This document shows, in pieces, positions 19,187 to 29,712 of a stretch of DNA of 64,000 bases (positions are counted from its first letter, which is position 1; the number at the start of each line of letters is the position of its first letter). This stretch comes from Isochrysis galbana (Eukaryota > Haptophyta > Isochrysidales > Isochrysidaceae). The notes under the pieces were generated by a model that saw nothing but the letters and a program-made list of their open reading frames with translations, was not told where the DNA came from and ran no database searches. Both the position numbers and the translations under genes were made by a program. Where the stretch lies: NCBI GenBank assembly GCA_018136815.1, contig CM030932.1:7936001-8000000 (forward strand), read 5' to 3'.

Positions 19187-19564
19187 CGAGGCCAGCGAGG
19201 CCACCGCCGCCCAAGCTCGGAGAGTAGGGGGAGGGGGGGGAAGATGGGTGGGGCGAGGGGGGAGAGGGGGGAGCAGATCTGTGTGGGAGAGAGATGTGAA
19301 GGTTTGACCACCCTTCTCTCCTGCGTCGGAAGTCTTGAGGGGAGGAAGAAGGAAGAAGGGGGGGGGGCGAGGGGGATGGGGAGCGTGAAGAAGGGCCCCA
19401 CGCACCAGAGAGAAGAAGGAAGCTCCACTGGGGAGAGTTTGTTTGTGGGGCCTCGGAGCTCAATGAAACGAACCTTCTGCACCGACCCCCCCCCCCCCCC
19501 CCCCCCCCTCCCAGCCCCCCCCCCAGCCCCCCCAGCCCCACGAGTTGGATTCACCCGCTGAAGT

Positions 19565-19785
19565 AAGCGGAATCGAATCCTCTCCTTTTCCTGCAGCCAG
19601 CAATGGCTGCCATGGTGTGCCGTTCGTGTGCTTCGCGGGCTGGCGCGCGCGATGTGGTTGGGCGGGTCGTCCGAGCGCGGGCGCTTCGGAGACAGGGGCG
19701 TGTCCATGAGCAGGTCGTCGTCCTCAGCGGTGTCGGCGCGGGGAGCGAAGGGGAGATGTGCGCGCTCCATGACCAAAAAAAAAAC
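19565..19785 (-). repeat. Second copy of the SPKRP...DDPP coding repeat
   Basis: On the minus strand it starts ggtcatggagcgcgc, exactly as the block at 1977, and encodes DTPLSPKRPRSDDPP. It directly follows the T tail of the LINE at 19786-20960, so in the minus orientation the LINE tail runs into this block. A long C homopolymer (19487-19507) lies next to it. Confidence 0.45.
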
Positions 19786-20960
19786 ATCTGAAGATTGTGG
19801 GCTACACACCTACTATCGACGGGATCTCCCTCTACTACCAACACCGCCCTTGAGTTCCCTTTCCCCCCCTCCTCCCCTGCCCCCTTTCATTCCTTTTTCG
19901 TCGGTTTCTAGGGTCCGGCCTTGGTGCACTACCTAAGGCCTAGTTCAGAGTGAGGGGGCCGGGCAGGCCTTTTGAGTCGACGCTTTTGGTGTGCGTGTCC
20001 GCCTGGGCTCGCGTCTTTTGTTTTGGTTGCTTCGGGTTCGTGGTGCCGGTCTTGGTCGCCTTGGACATTCACCCTTGGTTTATTTGTCCAAGTTTTATTG
20101 CTTCCTGGGCTCCTCGACAGCGTGTGCTATGTGCTATTTTTAGCTTGGATGCTAGTTCAACTAGTTCCTCGCTGGGTTTGAGCCCACCCTTGTCGTTCAT
20201 ATTGAAAACGGGCCTCAAGTCGCTTATGTCTATCCTTTTCTTAGGTTGTCTTCCCATGCCCGCTTGGGCGGTTCTTGCCGAGTCGGTTTCGTGTGCAAAG
20301 AGCAGTGCCTTGCTTAGTGTGGTGAATCGTTCAATTGTCCTTACCAGTATTGATTCTTCTGAGAATGCCACTCCATCGTAGTGTATTCTATAGAAGTCTG
20401 TAATGATATACCTCCATGCTACTAGGTATAGTATGTATAGTGCCTTCGGGGCGTCACCCTTTGGGTATATAAATAGGTTATCGATAATGATTTCACCCCT
20501 GCTCCTCTCTGCTCTCGGCGTGAAGCGGGCGATTTCGTTCAGTGTTCCTAAAATATTGGTTATCCCCGGGCATTCACCGAGGTGCGTTGAGGATTCGTCC
20601 GCTTCTCCACATATGCGGCATGTGCTGTCTCTACCGGGAAATCGGTTGTATGTGCCCACGTGCCCACTCGTCTGTTGTCGCATTCGCGAATCGACACTCG
20701 TTAGGCTTCGCTCTTCTCTTCGTCGTTCGGTATTTATCGTTATAATTCTCTGCTTTCTCTCGTTCTCGGTCAAAAGCTTCGCTTGGATGCATGGGATCGT
20801 GGGTTGTGGAGCGCCCTCTCTCTTTCTCTCGAAAGAGAAGGGAAGTTTCCCTACCTTTCTTCCTGACCCTATCAATCAGGTTACCGACCCTTCGACACAA
20901 TCGCATCGAAGATCGAAGTAGCAACACGACTGACGACTGACGACTGAGTCGAAGTCGAAC
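19786..20960 (-). mobile_element. LINE copy, 5'-truncated, with ORF2 C-terminus
   Basis: The 268-residue minus frame (20875-20069) carries the C-x2-C...H...C knuckle (CRICGEADESSTHLGEC), YLVAWRYIITDFYR, and a basic GRQPKKRID block, matching copies at 646-1443, 7459-7650 and 56430-57340. The 3' UTR runs to 19786 and ends with the shared gtgtagcccacaatcttcag segment and ten T on the sense strand. The polymerase domain is absent, so this is a 5'-truncated insertion, the usual outcome of target-primed reverse transcription. The ORF is intact over its length, suggesting moderate age. Confidence 0.75.
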
Positions 20961-21155
20961 TCGGGAACTCGCGGGGGAAGGGATCGAGCTTTTAGCGTTC
21001 AATAGATAGTTTTATTTAAACAGCTTTAGCGTGTGACATTTTCCCCTTGCCCCTTGTCCCTTGTACTTGCTTACCAGGCACGAAGAAGGAAAACTTATGC
21101 CAAGCCAAGGAGACTAGATCGTCAGATAGTGTTAGAGGACGGGGGGTCCTAGCGA

Positions 21156-23045
21156 TTAGGGAGGGGCAATGCAATTCGTGCGCGTGTATTTGAGGCTCAA
21201 GCACAACCACACGGAAATTTGAGTAAGCTTGCCATTGATGAATGCAAATTCGTACGTACGACAAGTGTCCATAACCAAATCTTGGGTTGTGCCGACAAGC
21301 ATCGAGAGAGTGCAAGAGCGGGGCACTATGTTATCGGCGGCGCAATTCTCCTCAGTAGCGTACGACTTATGACAACATCCATACGTTGTGCCATTCGCTG
21401 AGGTGTAGCAGATGTCTGCCGCCGCGGTCTCATCAAATGCACAGTTTGACACATTCGTCAATGCTCGGATTTCGACGCCTTCGCATGGTGTGGTCGTGTC
21501 CAGCGCCAATGCACCTATGGCGCTCACGTCATAAGCCTCGATAGCCTTCTCGATTGATACAGACGTCAATGAATTGTTAGAGAAGTTGAGCTCATCGAGG
21601 GACGGAAGCGAGGTGGGAGGCCTGAGTACATCCCAAAATGGGTCAAGGTCAGAATCTACGAGACCGTTTGCCGAGAGATCGAGCAATACCAAGGCTGGCA
21701 TTCCACCAACTGCTGCGAAGGCGTTAGCCAAATGCTCAATGCAAGTGATGGAGAGAGAGTTGCCGCGAATGTGCAATTCTTTGATCACGGCCGTCGCCTC
21801 CAAGAGCATCGGCACGAGATACGAACACATCTCATCACCCATCACCGAGTTCATCCGACAACGGGCATCAGAGCCTGAGAGACACGCCAAGATGATCGTT
21901 GCATTTGCTGCCGACGTTACTTCTTGGCCTGACTCTCCTAAAAGCGTTACCCATGACTCAACGGGCGGAGTGGGATTAGGGGGAATCGTTGGTGATGGAT
22001 ACTTAGGCAGAGGGGAGGGTGGTGGTGAATAAATAAGGGGAGGATCTGAAGGAGGGGGTATCTGAGGCGGGATTGGAGATGGAGAAGGAGGAAGCAATGG
22101 CGGTGGAATGGAGGGTTTTGGCGGTATGATTGGTGGCAGTAGTGGGGGAGGGAGCGGATTTGGAGGCAAAGAGTCGAGTGATTGTGGCGGTGGCGAGAGA
22201 GGCAGCGGGTGCGAAGGCGGAGAATCCGGTACAAATGCTGGAGGAAACGGAGACATTGCCGCTGGAGTCCATGGGGTGGGCGCCTGTGGAGCTGGCAGGG
22301 CGTTGGGTGGCGGTGTTGGGAAAGGATTTGTCGGAGGTGACGGGGAACCTTCCGAGCAAGGGTACACTGGCTCGTTTGCCTTGCATGTCCAACCGCCATG
22401 TTCGAAGATGTATGAACATTTTGCGCAGCCTAGGCTGCAATCGTACTTGTAGCTGCTCCCAGGTGTGCCTGCCGCCGGATCAACATATGCGTCATTGCAA
22501 GCAGCTTCATCCGTGGGGTCGTGAGAAGGATTCCTCCAGACTGTTGTCCGGCTCGAGCACCATTCGCCCCCGATGAAGCCATTCAAACGAGTGCCACGTG
22601 ATGCAAAGATTGAATCACATTCTGAGGGCGGTGGGCCTGTCGGAGGGAAAATCCAAGGGCTGGGTCTAGACGGCATGTTGGCAGAAGGAAGGTCTGGAGC
22701 AGGATGCTGAGAAGGGCTGGACGCCGGCGATGGAAAAGGACTGAGTGGTTCGGGCGAAGGCGGCAAGCCTGGGATCAGCACAAGAGGCGGTGGTTTGGCT
22801 GGCAAACTCAAGGGCGTGGGCGATGAATGTTCCGGTGGCGGTCCTGGACCGATGCCGAGCACTTCGATGACTGGGACGCCGATCCGTACGTGCGCTCTCT
22901 CCGACAGCACAAAGTGCCCGTCCTCGCGAACCACGATTGTCGTGGCATCGCCGACGTTGGCCAGCATGAGAAACACCCACCATGATGCCGTCGCGCCGCG
23001 TGCCAGACCTCCGCTGCTAATGGACTGTTTCATACTCTGCATCAT
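21156..23045 (-). CDS. Secreted proline-rich, leucine-rich-repeat glycoprotein (cell-surface/wall type)
   Basis: The frame starts at 23084; the Met-Met pair 13 codons later (near 23045) gives a better signal peptide, with a hydrophobic run ATASWWVFLMLANVGDA. Then come an SP/PP-rich stretch, a Cys-rich module (CDSIFASRGT to EPVYPCS, about eight Cys), a long Pro/Ser/Leu region of about 140 residues, two leucine-rich-repeat-like segments (LVLLDLSANGLVDSDL and LDELNFSNNSLTSVSI), and a second Cys-rich end with CCHKSY. This architecture is that of algal hydroxyproline-rich surface proteins. A role in wall or scale matrix or adhesion is inferred. No membrane anchor is evident at the C-terminus. Confidence 0.75.
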   Translation of the reverse strand: MMQSMKQSISSGGLARGATASWWVFLMLANVGDATTIVVREDGHFVLSERAHVRIGVPVIEVLGIGPGPPPEHSSPTPLSLPAKPPPLVLIPGLPPSPEPLSPFPSPASSPSQHPAPDLPSANMPSRPSPWIFPPTGPPPSECDSIFASRGTRLNGFIGGEWCSSRTTVWRNPSHDPTDEAACNDAYVDPAAGTPGSSYKYDCSLGCAKCSYIFEHGGWTCKANEPVYPCSEGSPSPPTNPFPTPPPNALPAPQAPTPWTPAAMSPFPPAFVPDSPPSHPLPLSPPPQSLDSLPPNPLPPPLLPPIIPPKPSIPPPLLPPSPSPIPPQIPPPSDPPLIYSPPPSPLPKYPSPTIPPNPTPPVESWVTLLGESGQEVTSAANATIILACLSGSDARCRMNSVMGDEMCSYLVPMLLEATAVIKELHIRGNSLSITCIEHLANAFAAVGGMPALVLLDLSANGLVDSDLDPFWDVLRPPTSLPSLDELNFSNNSLTSVSIEKAIEAYDVSAIGALALDTTTPCEGVEIRALTNVSNCAFDETAAADICYTSANGTTYGCCHKSYATEENCAADNIVPRSCTLSMLVGTTQDLVMDTCRTYEFAFINGKLTQISVWLCLSLKYTRTNCIAPP

Positions 23046-23383
23046 GTTCGGATGGACGGCTCTTCTTTCGAGCCAATCGAACACTCCGAGAAGTTTGCGC
23101 CTACTGGCTCAACCTTTCGTTATGGCTGCGTCGTTTTCTACTTTTTCGTGGAGAGCAGGGAGAGAAGGGCTGCATTTAAGAGATATCTGCCGCACGCTCT
23201 ACGGGGAAAGAACTGCGTGTGTGGATGGGGGGAGAGCCGCGGGAGGGGGGGCGCCGCGGGGCGGCGGGGCGGGGGGGAGCGCCCTGCGGCAAAATAAGTC
23301 GCTCCCATTGCCCCCGCCCAAGCTCCAAGCAGCTCACCAACATGCCCTCCGCAATGGCACGGTACTCAATCAGTGGTGCTACG

Positions 23384-23785
23384 AAAAAAACTTCATAATG
23401 TTCTTACCGCACTCGCGGCGCATAGAACCACTACCTACACGTAGCATACTTTCTACACCCCCACTCCCCACTCCCCCGGTCCCCCGGCCCTCTCGCTCCC
23501 CCCGTGCACTACTAGCTACTAGGGGGATCAGGGTGAAGGTGAAGGGCTTAGATATGGTCCGGTGGCCCGCGCCGCTCCGCCCACCCCCTTCTCCGCTCTC
23601 CGCGCGCTCTCTCCCCTTTCCTGCGGCACGCGCGATGGCGCGCCTTCGACAGGCCTGCAGCTGCCTTGCGGCGACCTCTGGCCTTTGGAGGCTCCTGGAG
23701 GCCTACTCCGGGGGGCAGAGGAGGCTGGGGCTGGGCCTGGCCTCCCCTGCCTCCTGCCTCTCCCTCGCTGGCGCTCCTGCCCAAT
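23384..23785 (-). mobile_element. Family B non-autonomous element, truncated copy
   Basis: On the minus strand its end matches the other family B copies: the gcactactagggggat block, the gtgtagaaagtatgctacg block, gcgagtgcggtaag, and a final T run (23385-23391 as A on the plus strand). The body continues to about 23785 (gcgatggcgcgcc, gaggctggggctggg) where it stops short of the family 5' end. No target-site duplication was found. Confidence 0.65.
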
Positions 23786-24614
23786 CATGTCCGCTCCGTC
23801 GTCGCGCTCGCCCTCGCCCAAGCCCGTCCTCCCGCCTTCCTCTGCTGAGGAGGTGGTCCAGCCCGCCATTAGGGCCAGGTCAATACTTTTAGCCCGACTT
23901 GCCCAAACTTGTCGGCCGTTCTTGCGGGATTCTTGTGGCGGACCACCCAAACTTTTGGGCAAACTTGTGGCAATTTGTCGTGATGCAAGTACATCCGCAA
24001 CACGTTTCTCTTAAGAAACACAAAAAAACTCGCGCGCAACTCGCAACTCGCCTCGCGTTTATCGCACCTCTTACGCACTTTGCGTGGTTATGTTGTTATT
24101 ATGTTGCTATACTTGCTTGTTGCTCTCGTTGTCGTTGTCAACCCATTCACATTAACTTACATCTTACATCACTTATCATACAAGCACAGATGTGACATAG
24201 CTGTAACACACAAGAAACATTACAACATCACACACACTTCTCCCGATGGTTATTGTTGTATCGCAACATCAACGCCGCCTGTATTTGAACAGCGAGAGAG
24301 GCCGAACGATTCGGGCCAATTATCGTAACAAGTAATGAGAACACACGCTCACACGAAGCCGAATTGGGAGTCATGCTAAATGCAATGCTTGCCGCGGATG
24401 CCCAGGTAGGGAACTTGCTGTGGTTGCATGCCCACCACCACTCCCGAAGACCGCGCCTCCTCAGAGGCCGAGCTCACGGCTAACGCCGTCTATCGCCCAT
24501 TCGAGGCCGGCGCCGCGCCTCCATCACCACCCCCATCCCCTCCGATGCTGTGGAGAGCGGGCATGAGCCCGCTCTCACTGAAATCTGCATGGAAGAGGCT
24601 GTTGAGGCATATCC
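23786..24614. other. Intergenic with two short Ser/Pro-coding repeat fragments
   Basis: Near 23788 a frame begins MSAPSSRSPSPKP...PPSSAEE, resembling MSLSPPSSPSPKP...PPSSADG at 38889, so a repeated coding fragment (possibly a retroelement ORF1 start) is present at both. The remainder, including the AT-richer 24060-24370, shows nothing recognisable. Confidence 0.4.
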
Positions 24615-26262
24615 TCCGGTTCGGCGCGCGGCCTGCCCGATTGGCGTGACCATCCGGGTGGGATATGCGTATATGGTATCTGGTGGGGTCCGCCATCCGG
24701 ATGGATCGTCGAAAACGGCCACGAAGCGCGCCCGGCGTCGGTTCGAAGTTGGGCTCTCCGGGCCTCCCTCGGCGACGGCTCAACGTTCAATGGGCTCGGC
24801 GGGTGGGTGATTTCGACGAGGGTTCGGCGCGCGGCCTGCCCGATTGGCGTGACCATCCGGGTGGGATATGCGTATATGGTATCTGGTGGGGTCCGCCATC
24901 CGGATGGATCGTCGAAAACGGCCACGCAGCGCGCCCGGCATCGGTTCGAAGTTGGTCTCTCCGGGCCTCCCTCGGCGACGGCTCAACGTTCAATGGGCTC
25001 GGCGGGTGGGTGATTTCGACGAGGGTTCGGCGCGCGGCCTGCCCGATTGGCGTGACCATCCGGGTGGGATATGCGTATATGGTATCTGGTGGGGTCCGCC
25101 ATCCGGATGGATCGTCGAAAACGGCCACGAAGCGCGCCCGGCGTCGGTTCGAAGTTGGGCTCTCCGGGCCTCCCTCGGCGACGGCTCAACGTTCAATGGG
25201 CTCGGCGGGTGGGTGATTTCGACGAGGGTTCGGCGCGCGGCCTGCCCGATTGGCGTGACCATCCGGGTGGGATATGCGTATATGGTATCTGGTGGGGTCC
25301 GCCATCCGGATGGATCGTCGAAAACCAGTGATGGTGCATCAGTACTGATATCAGTTTTTTACATCAGTATCAGCTCACCTCGAGCTGATAACTGATATCA
25401 GTTGTCAGTTGTCAGCAGCTTGGAGCTGGGAGAAAACAAAACACCCAGTCCCCTTTACTTTCTACATCCAAAAAAAGTGAAAAAAAAATAAATTTTTGTG
25501 AGGTCTGATGGACGTCGTACTGGTATCCAGCGGGAGTCGAACTGGTCTGCTGCGGTGCACATCGTCCGCGTACTGTCATCTGAGCCGCGTGTCGCCCAAA
25601 TATTCCTTCTCGGAGGGCGTTTTGTTATATTTATATCTACAGCAAATACACAAGCCACTGATATCAGCTGATAATCTGCTCGCTCAGGGCCTTGGAGGTG
25701 ATAACAGCTGATAAGGTCCATCAGCTTATATCAGCTATGATATCAGTGTCAGCCTCGAAGTTGGTGTCAGCTGATGAACTGATGCACCATCACTGTCGAA
25801 AACGGCCACGCAGCGCGCCCGGCATCGGTTCGAAGTTGGTCTCTCCGGGCCTCCCTCGGCGACGGCTCAACGTTCAATGGGCTCGGCGGGTGGGTGATTT
25901 CGACGAGGGTTCGGCGCGCGGCCTGACCCCCGATTGGCGTGACCATCCGGGTGGGATATGCGTATATGGTATCTGGTGGGGTCCGCCATCCGGATGGATC
26001 GTCGAAAACGGCCACGCAGCGCGCCCGGCATCGGTTCGAAGTTGGGCTCTCCGGGCCTCCCTCGGCGACGGCTCAACGTTCAATGGGCTCGGCGGGTGGG
26101 TGATTTCGACGAGGGTTCGGCGCGCGGCCTGCCCCCCGATTGGCGTGACCATCCGGGTGGGATATGCGTATATGGTATCTGGTGGGGTCCGCCATCCGGA
26201 TGGATCGTCGAAAACGGCCACGCAGCGCGCCCGGCATCGGTTCGAAGTTGGGCTTTTTGAGC
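24615..26262. repeat. 203-bp tandem satellite array, about six units, split by a MITE
   Basis: The sequence gtgaccatccgggtgggata recurs at 24646, 24849, 25052 and 25255 (period exactly 203) and, after the inserted MITE, at 25939 and 26145 (period 206 because of a few extra C). Units are nearly identical; differences are mostly single bases such as gaagcgcg versus gcagcgcg. The frame is open on both strands through much of the array because 203 is not a multiple of three, so the open frames are artefacts. A diverged single unit lies at about 38460-38620. Confidence 0.92.
25326..25795. mobile_element. hAT-like MITE, 470 bp, inserted in the satellite
   Basis: It starts cagtgatggtgcatcagt and ends with the exact inverse complement, an 18-bp perfect TIR. 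Direct repeats tcgaaaac (8 bp) flank it at 25318-25325 and 25796-25803, and the satellite sequence resumes without loss, so the insertion is precise. The interior is rich in ctgatatcag-type palindromes, which resemble the subterminal transposase-binding repeats of hAT elements. No transposase frame is present. The TIR differs from that of the element at 15249-15740 after CAGT, so the two are separate families. Confidence 0.9.
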
Positions 26263-26957
26263 TTTTGCGATTTTAGCGTCTTTTGTCAGTTTTTGATTAC
26301 GTTTTGTTATGGGGGCCCAAGGGGGGGGTCCGGGTCCTAATGGGCCCCGGATATGTGCTTGTTGGGTGTATTGGGAACTTTCTCCCGAAAAAAATCCTTA
26401 AATTTCCTCAATTCTGAGATGGTCATTTTTTCACCCCTTATAAAAAAACACTGTTTGACCGCCCTAGTTAGGATCGGTGCTACTATCTTTTCGTGCGCTT
26501 TGTAAACTTCCGCCGGTATCCCATCCGGGCCCGCGCTCTTGCCAGGACCGATGCTCCGGATGGCTAGAAGGGTCTCGTCCACCGAGATTCGCCCCTCTAG
26601 ACGGCGTCTGTCTAATTCGGCAAGGGGCCGGTCTGTTAGTGTGAGTTCGAGCTCGGGTTCTCGTTGTGACTCCTTCGGGGAGTACAGCCAAGAGTAGTAT
26701 CTTCTGAATTCCCTTCGAATGCCGTTGTCGGATGTCGTAGTGTTGTGTTCAGAGTGCCCGGGATTGTCCCAATCGTTGGTCATGAAGATTTCTTTGATGT
26801 TTCCACCCCATTTCCGTTGTTTGAGCTTTCTAAAGAATTCCTTAGAGTGAAGGTCTTCTTGGCGGAGTTTGGCGTGCCATGGAAGGCGTTTTAAGGGCAT
26901 CTTACCTCGCTCGTCCGCTAGCCGTCGGTTGGCTTCCGCGATCTCACGCGGCGGCAC
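26263..26957 (-). pseudogene. LINE reverse-transcriptase N-terminal fragment
   Basis: The 206-residue minus frame encodes a helical linker (RLPWHAKLRQEDLHSKEFF) and then the start of the polymerase, GPGKSAGPDGIPAEVYK, the diagnostic fingers motif of non-LTR reverse transcriptases. The frame ends before the catalytic motifs. Its last part (about 26390-26470) has the tttgaccgccctag motif that recurs at 38877, 48330 and 50392 (with one change), so this segment has been copied several times. It is a dead fragment. Confidence 0.75.
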
Positions 26958-27045
26958 AGCGGGGGAGGAGTGGAGAGTGGAGAGAGGGGGGGGCTCGTGC
27001 CTCCCCCCATGGGCGAACTAAGTAGTAGTAGTATTATATTTTTAG
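26958..27045 (-). repeat. Family B 5' terminal fragment
   Basis: It contains the gggggggctcgtgcc hairpin, the catgggcgaac motif and an ...cttagttg-like end, matching the 5' terminus of family B at 33870-33915. Confidence 0.5.
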
Positions 27046-27557
27046 TTGAGTGAGCAGCCTACAATTGCGCGTCCTCGCCCTTACCCTCTTTTGCTCCTTA
27101 CCATATGTGTCAAGCAACTGAGTAGTACGCACTGTGGCACAACAGGGCAAAGCGCGAAGCACCATTATCTGGTTGTGTGCTTGAGCGGGTTGGACTCGAA
27201 CTTGAGTGAGGCTTGGGAGTAGTGTGTGGTGTCTTCACATGCACATGATGCATGCTCGCGTATACTCCGCTGCATGCGCACGACGCCAACCAACACACCA
27301 CACACCCGTGAGTTGGAATTCGCTTGTACGAAACATTTCGGATCGACCTACGAACGGGTTCGTCGGCAAGCTTTCAGTAGCCGTGATTGGATGGTAGAGT
27401 AGTGGAAAAGTCGTATAGGTGATGTTCTTCTTCGGCGATGCACCATGACTCCGTATCTTCCCATGTCAACCGGCAACAAACCTGTCTCACGAGCGCATCA
27501 GCGCTGAAGAGTGAGAGATGTACCACGTTGTGTGATGAGCTCGTGCTCATGCGACAC
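27046..27557. other. Intergenic, nothing recognised
   Basis: No frame or repeat match was identified. It probably includes the 3' flank of the gene at 27558-28567. Confidence 0.4.
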
Positions 27558-28567
27558 CTACTTGATGTCGCCGACTTGAGCAATAAGACCCTCCGCCACG
27601 ACCACCGCCACCATATCGCCGCACACAAAGCCGATAAAGTAGGGCACACCACTGGGCAACATGAGTGGCGTCACGACTCCGATCGAGTATGATAAGAAGC
27701 CCGCGAGCGCATGCTTCCCCAACTTCAATTTGAGGTTAGTAACGAAGCTGTGCCCCGATGGATCTTCCGATCGGTAAGCGAGGCGCGAGCGCCAGGAGAT
27801 GGGGAAAAGGAGGCGGGCGCCGTCGACAAGTAGAGCATCAGCAACAAAAAGGCCAAGTGTGCGGTTCGCATACGCAAGCTTACTCATGCCCACGGCCAGC
27901 GAGGCGGTGCACCGGGCCGAAAAGCCCTCGGACATCGTGAGTGGCTTGGGGCCGTGCATCTTCTCCGCGAAGGTTGGCACGTGTTTGATGAGCTCATCGT
28001 GCATCCACCTGTGCAGGACAGGAGTACATCTTCTAGGATGCACAAAAGCCGCCCAAGTGCAAGCACGAGACCATACATGCGCGGACGCACTGCGGGCTGT
28101 GCGCACTTAGGGACACGACATTTCGAACGGATCTCAACAAATTGCTGAACGATCTTGCTGAGGAGATCGCGCGCGAGAGCGAGCGCCGAGTTCTGCAGCA
28201 CCAGCAGCCAGTCAAAGGGTTCTGGCTCTGGCGGCAGCGGTTGGTCCTCATCGTCGGGCGAGATCATAGCAGTAGGGAGTATGTTCGAGCGGATGAGCTC
28301 GGTGCCGACAGCCGGAAGCACCGCCAGCGTTAGCGAGATGCTCATGTTGAACGTGCCCAGACAGTCGAAGAGCTCCTTCTCACGGTAGATTAGCGGCGGC
28401 TGTGCGGGCTCTGCGACCGAGAAGGCAGTGTAGCTGCGGCCCGCAGGCACGAGGGCGGGCCGCCTGCCGGGTGCGGAGTGAGAAGCATAAGCGACGAATG
28501 CGACAAGCGAGTCGTGCCTCCCAACAAGTGGCACTTTGGGCGAGGGCAGCGGCTCGAACTGCACCAT
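27558..28567 (-). CDS. Polytopic membrane protein of unknown function, two exons, 303 aa
   Basis: The ATG at 28567 opens an exon to 28107. An intron 28009-28106 (98 bp, donor GTGCGC, acceptor CACAG) restores the frame: the exon ends ...KCRVPK and continues WMHDELIKHV in the second exon to TAG at 27558. The two frames alone look like a frameshift; the splice explains both. Hydrophobic stretches include SISLTLAVLPAVG, LLVLQNSALALARDLL, LGLFVADALLVDGARLLF and a C-terminal pair (FLSYSIGVVTPLML, FIGFVCGDMVAVVVAEGL). The N-terminal 60 residues are poor in acids and could be a plastid presequence. I do not recognise the family. The stop sits in AAGTAGGTG, which also resembles a donor, so a further exon cannot be excluded. 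Confidence 0.65.
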
Positions 28568-28799
28568 GGCCCCGCGCGCGCCGCTCCCGCGCTGGCGGCG
28601 CTGATGAACGGGGGGCCGGCTGCACCGCCGGAGGGCGGGGGGCGGGAGGGGGGTTCTTTTTGTTTTCTTGACCGGGCCCAGCGGCCCAGCGGCCCTGCAT
28701 GTACTGTAGCTGCCTGCTGTCTAGCTGTATAATAGTCTATAAGTAGCTAGTGTCTGGATTGGTGTCTGGTGTCTAGGCTGGGTTCAGGATTTCGAAAGT

Positions 28800-29458
28800 T
28801 TCTTTCGAAATTTGGGGGGGGGGGGGGGTTGCCGGGGAAATTTTCATTCGAAACTTCTCACTAATCATGTAATTGGTCGCCGTGGCCGTGGAGGGGGCCT
28901 CGCGCCTCGCCCCCCCCCCCCCCCCTCTCGACTCCCCATCATGGCGGGGGGCGAGAACCATCCACCATCAACCTACTTTTATAAGTGGGGGTCAATGGGG
29001 GCCTCGCGCCCCCCTCTCTCCATTGCGGACACCCCCCGGGGTGGGCCCGTACATTCAACCCCAGCCCCTGCCCTCTGGCAGGGGCAGGGCACTCATCAAT
29101 ACAGCCCAGACCCCTAGTGGGCGCGGGCCGCGAGCCGCACTCCCAGGCCCGCATGGGCCTGCTCTCGTACTGACTCCCCCCCCATCCCTGGTCGCCAGGC
29201 AGACAGGGGCCTCCGGGCGGCACCCAAGGCCAGCGAGGCGAGCGAGGGAGAGGCAGGGGGGGCCAGGGGCTGAGCCCCAGCCTCCACTGCCCCCTGAGCT
29301 GCCCTTGCTGGCCCTCTGGGCGCCCCTGAAGGACCTCTGAGAGCAGGCCATGGCGCGCCGCATGGCGACGCGCCGCAGGGACCGGGGCGGAAGAGAATGG
29401 AACGAGGGAGAGGGGGGGATTTGCACCCCCCCCGATGGAGTGTGGTGAGAAACGAGCC
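28800..29458 (-). repeat. Family C GC-rich interspersed repeat, copy 1
   Basis: The stretch 29100-29455 (tgggcgcgggccgcgagccg, ctggtcgccaggcagac, gcgaggcgagcgaggga and ggcgacgcgccgcaggga segments) is shared with 34195-34560 and, inverted, 63360-63780. It is interrupted by the scaffold gap at 29459. The unit has no coding capacity; it appears to be a dispersed non-autonomous element. The orientation is arbitrary. Confidence 0.6.
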
Positions 29459-29558
29459 NNNNNNNNNNNNNNNNNNNNNNNNNNNNNNNNNNNNNNNNNN
29501 NNNNNNNNNNNNNNNNNNNNNNNNNNNNNNNNNNNNNNNNNNNNNNNNNNNNNNNNNN
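29459..29558. other. Assembly gap (100 N)
   Basis: Exactly 100 N between a family C repeat and the 5' UTR of the CBS-domain gene; repeat collapse is the likely cause. Confidence 0.99.
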
Positions 29559-29712
29559 AGAGAACGAGAGGAGGGAAAGAAGAGGAAGAGACCAGAGCGA
29601 GCAGGATAGAGAGAGGAGAAGACGGAACAAGAAGAGAGGGCGAGAGCGCGCGAGAGGAGCGGGCGGCCTCGGCTCCCCTCGCCTCCCCCTCCCCTCCTCC
29701 CTCTCCCCTCCT

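Noticed and set aside
25505..25605. tRNA-like segment on the minus strand within the MITE (ggctcagatgacag and gttcgactc boxes)
   Set aside because: The T-arm stem does not pair and no acceptor stem forms; at best a decayed tRNA-like sequence.
24615..26262. CRISPR-like array
   Set aside because: Units are contiguous 203-bp tandem copies without unique spacers, in a eukaryotic context.
24550..26276. Long ORFs on both strands across the 203-bp array
   Set aside because: All are frames of the satellite; they shift at each unit and contain no recognisable domain.
27558..28567. Frameshifted pseudogene
   Set aside because: A 98-bp GT-AG intron at 28009-28106 joins the two frames cleanly, so splicing explains the frame change better.
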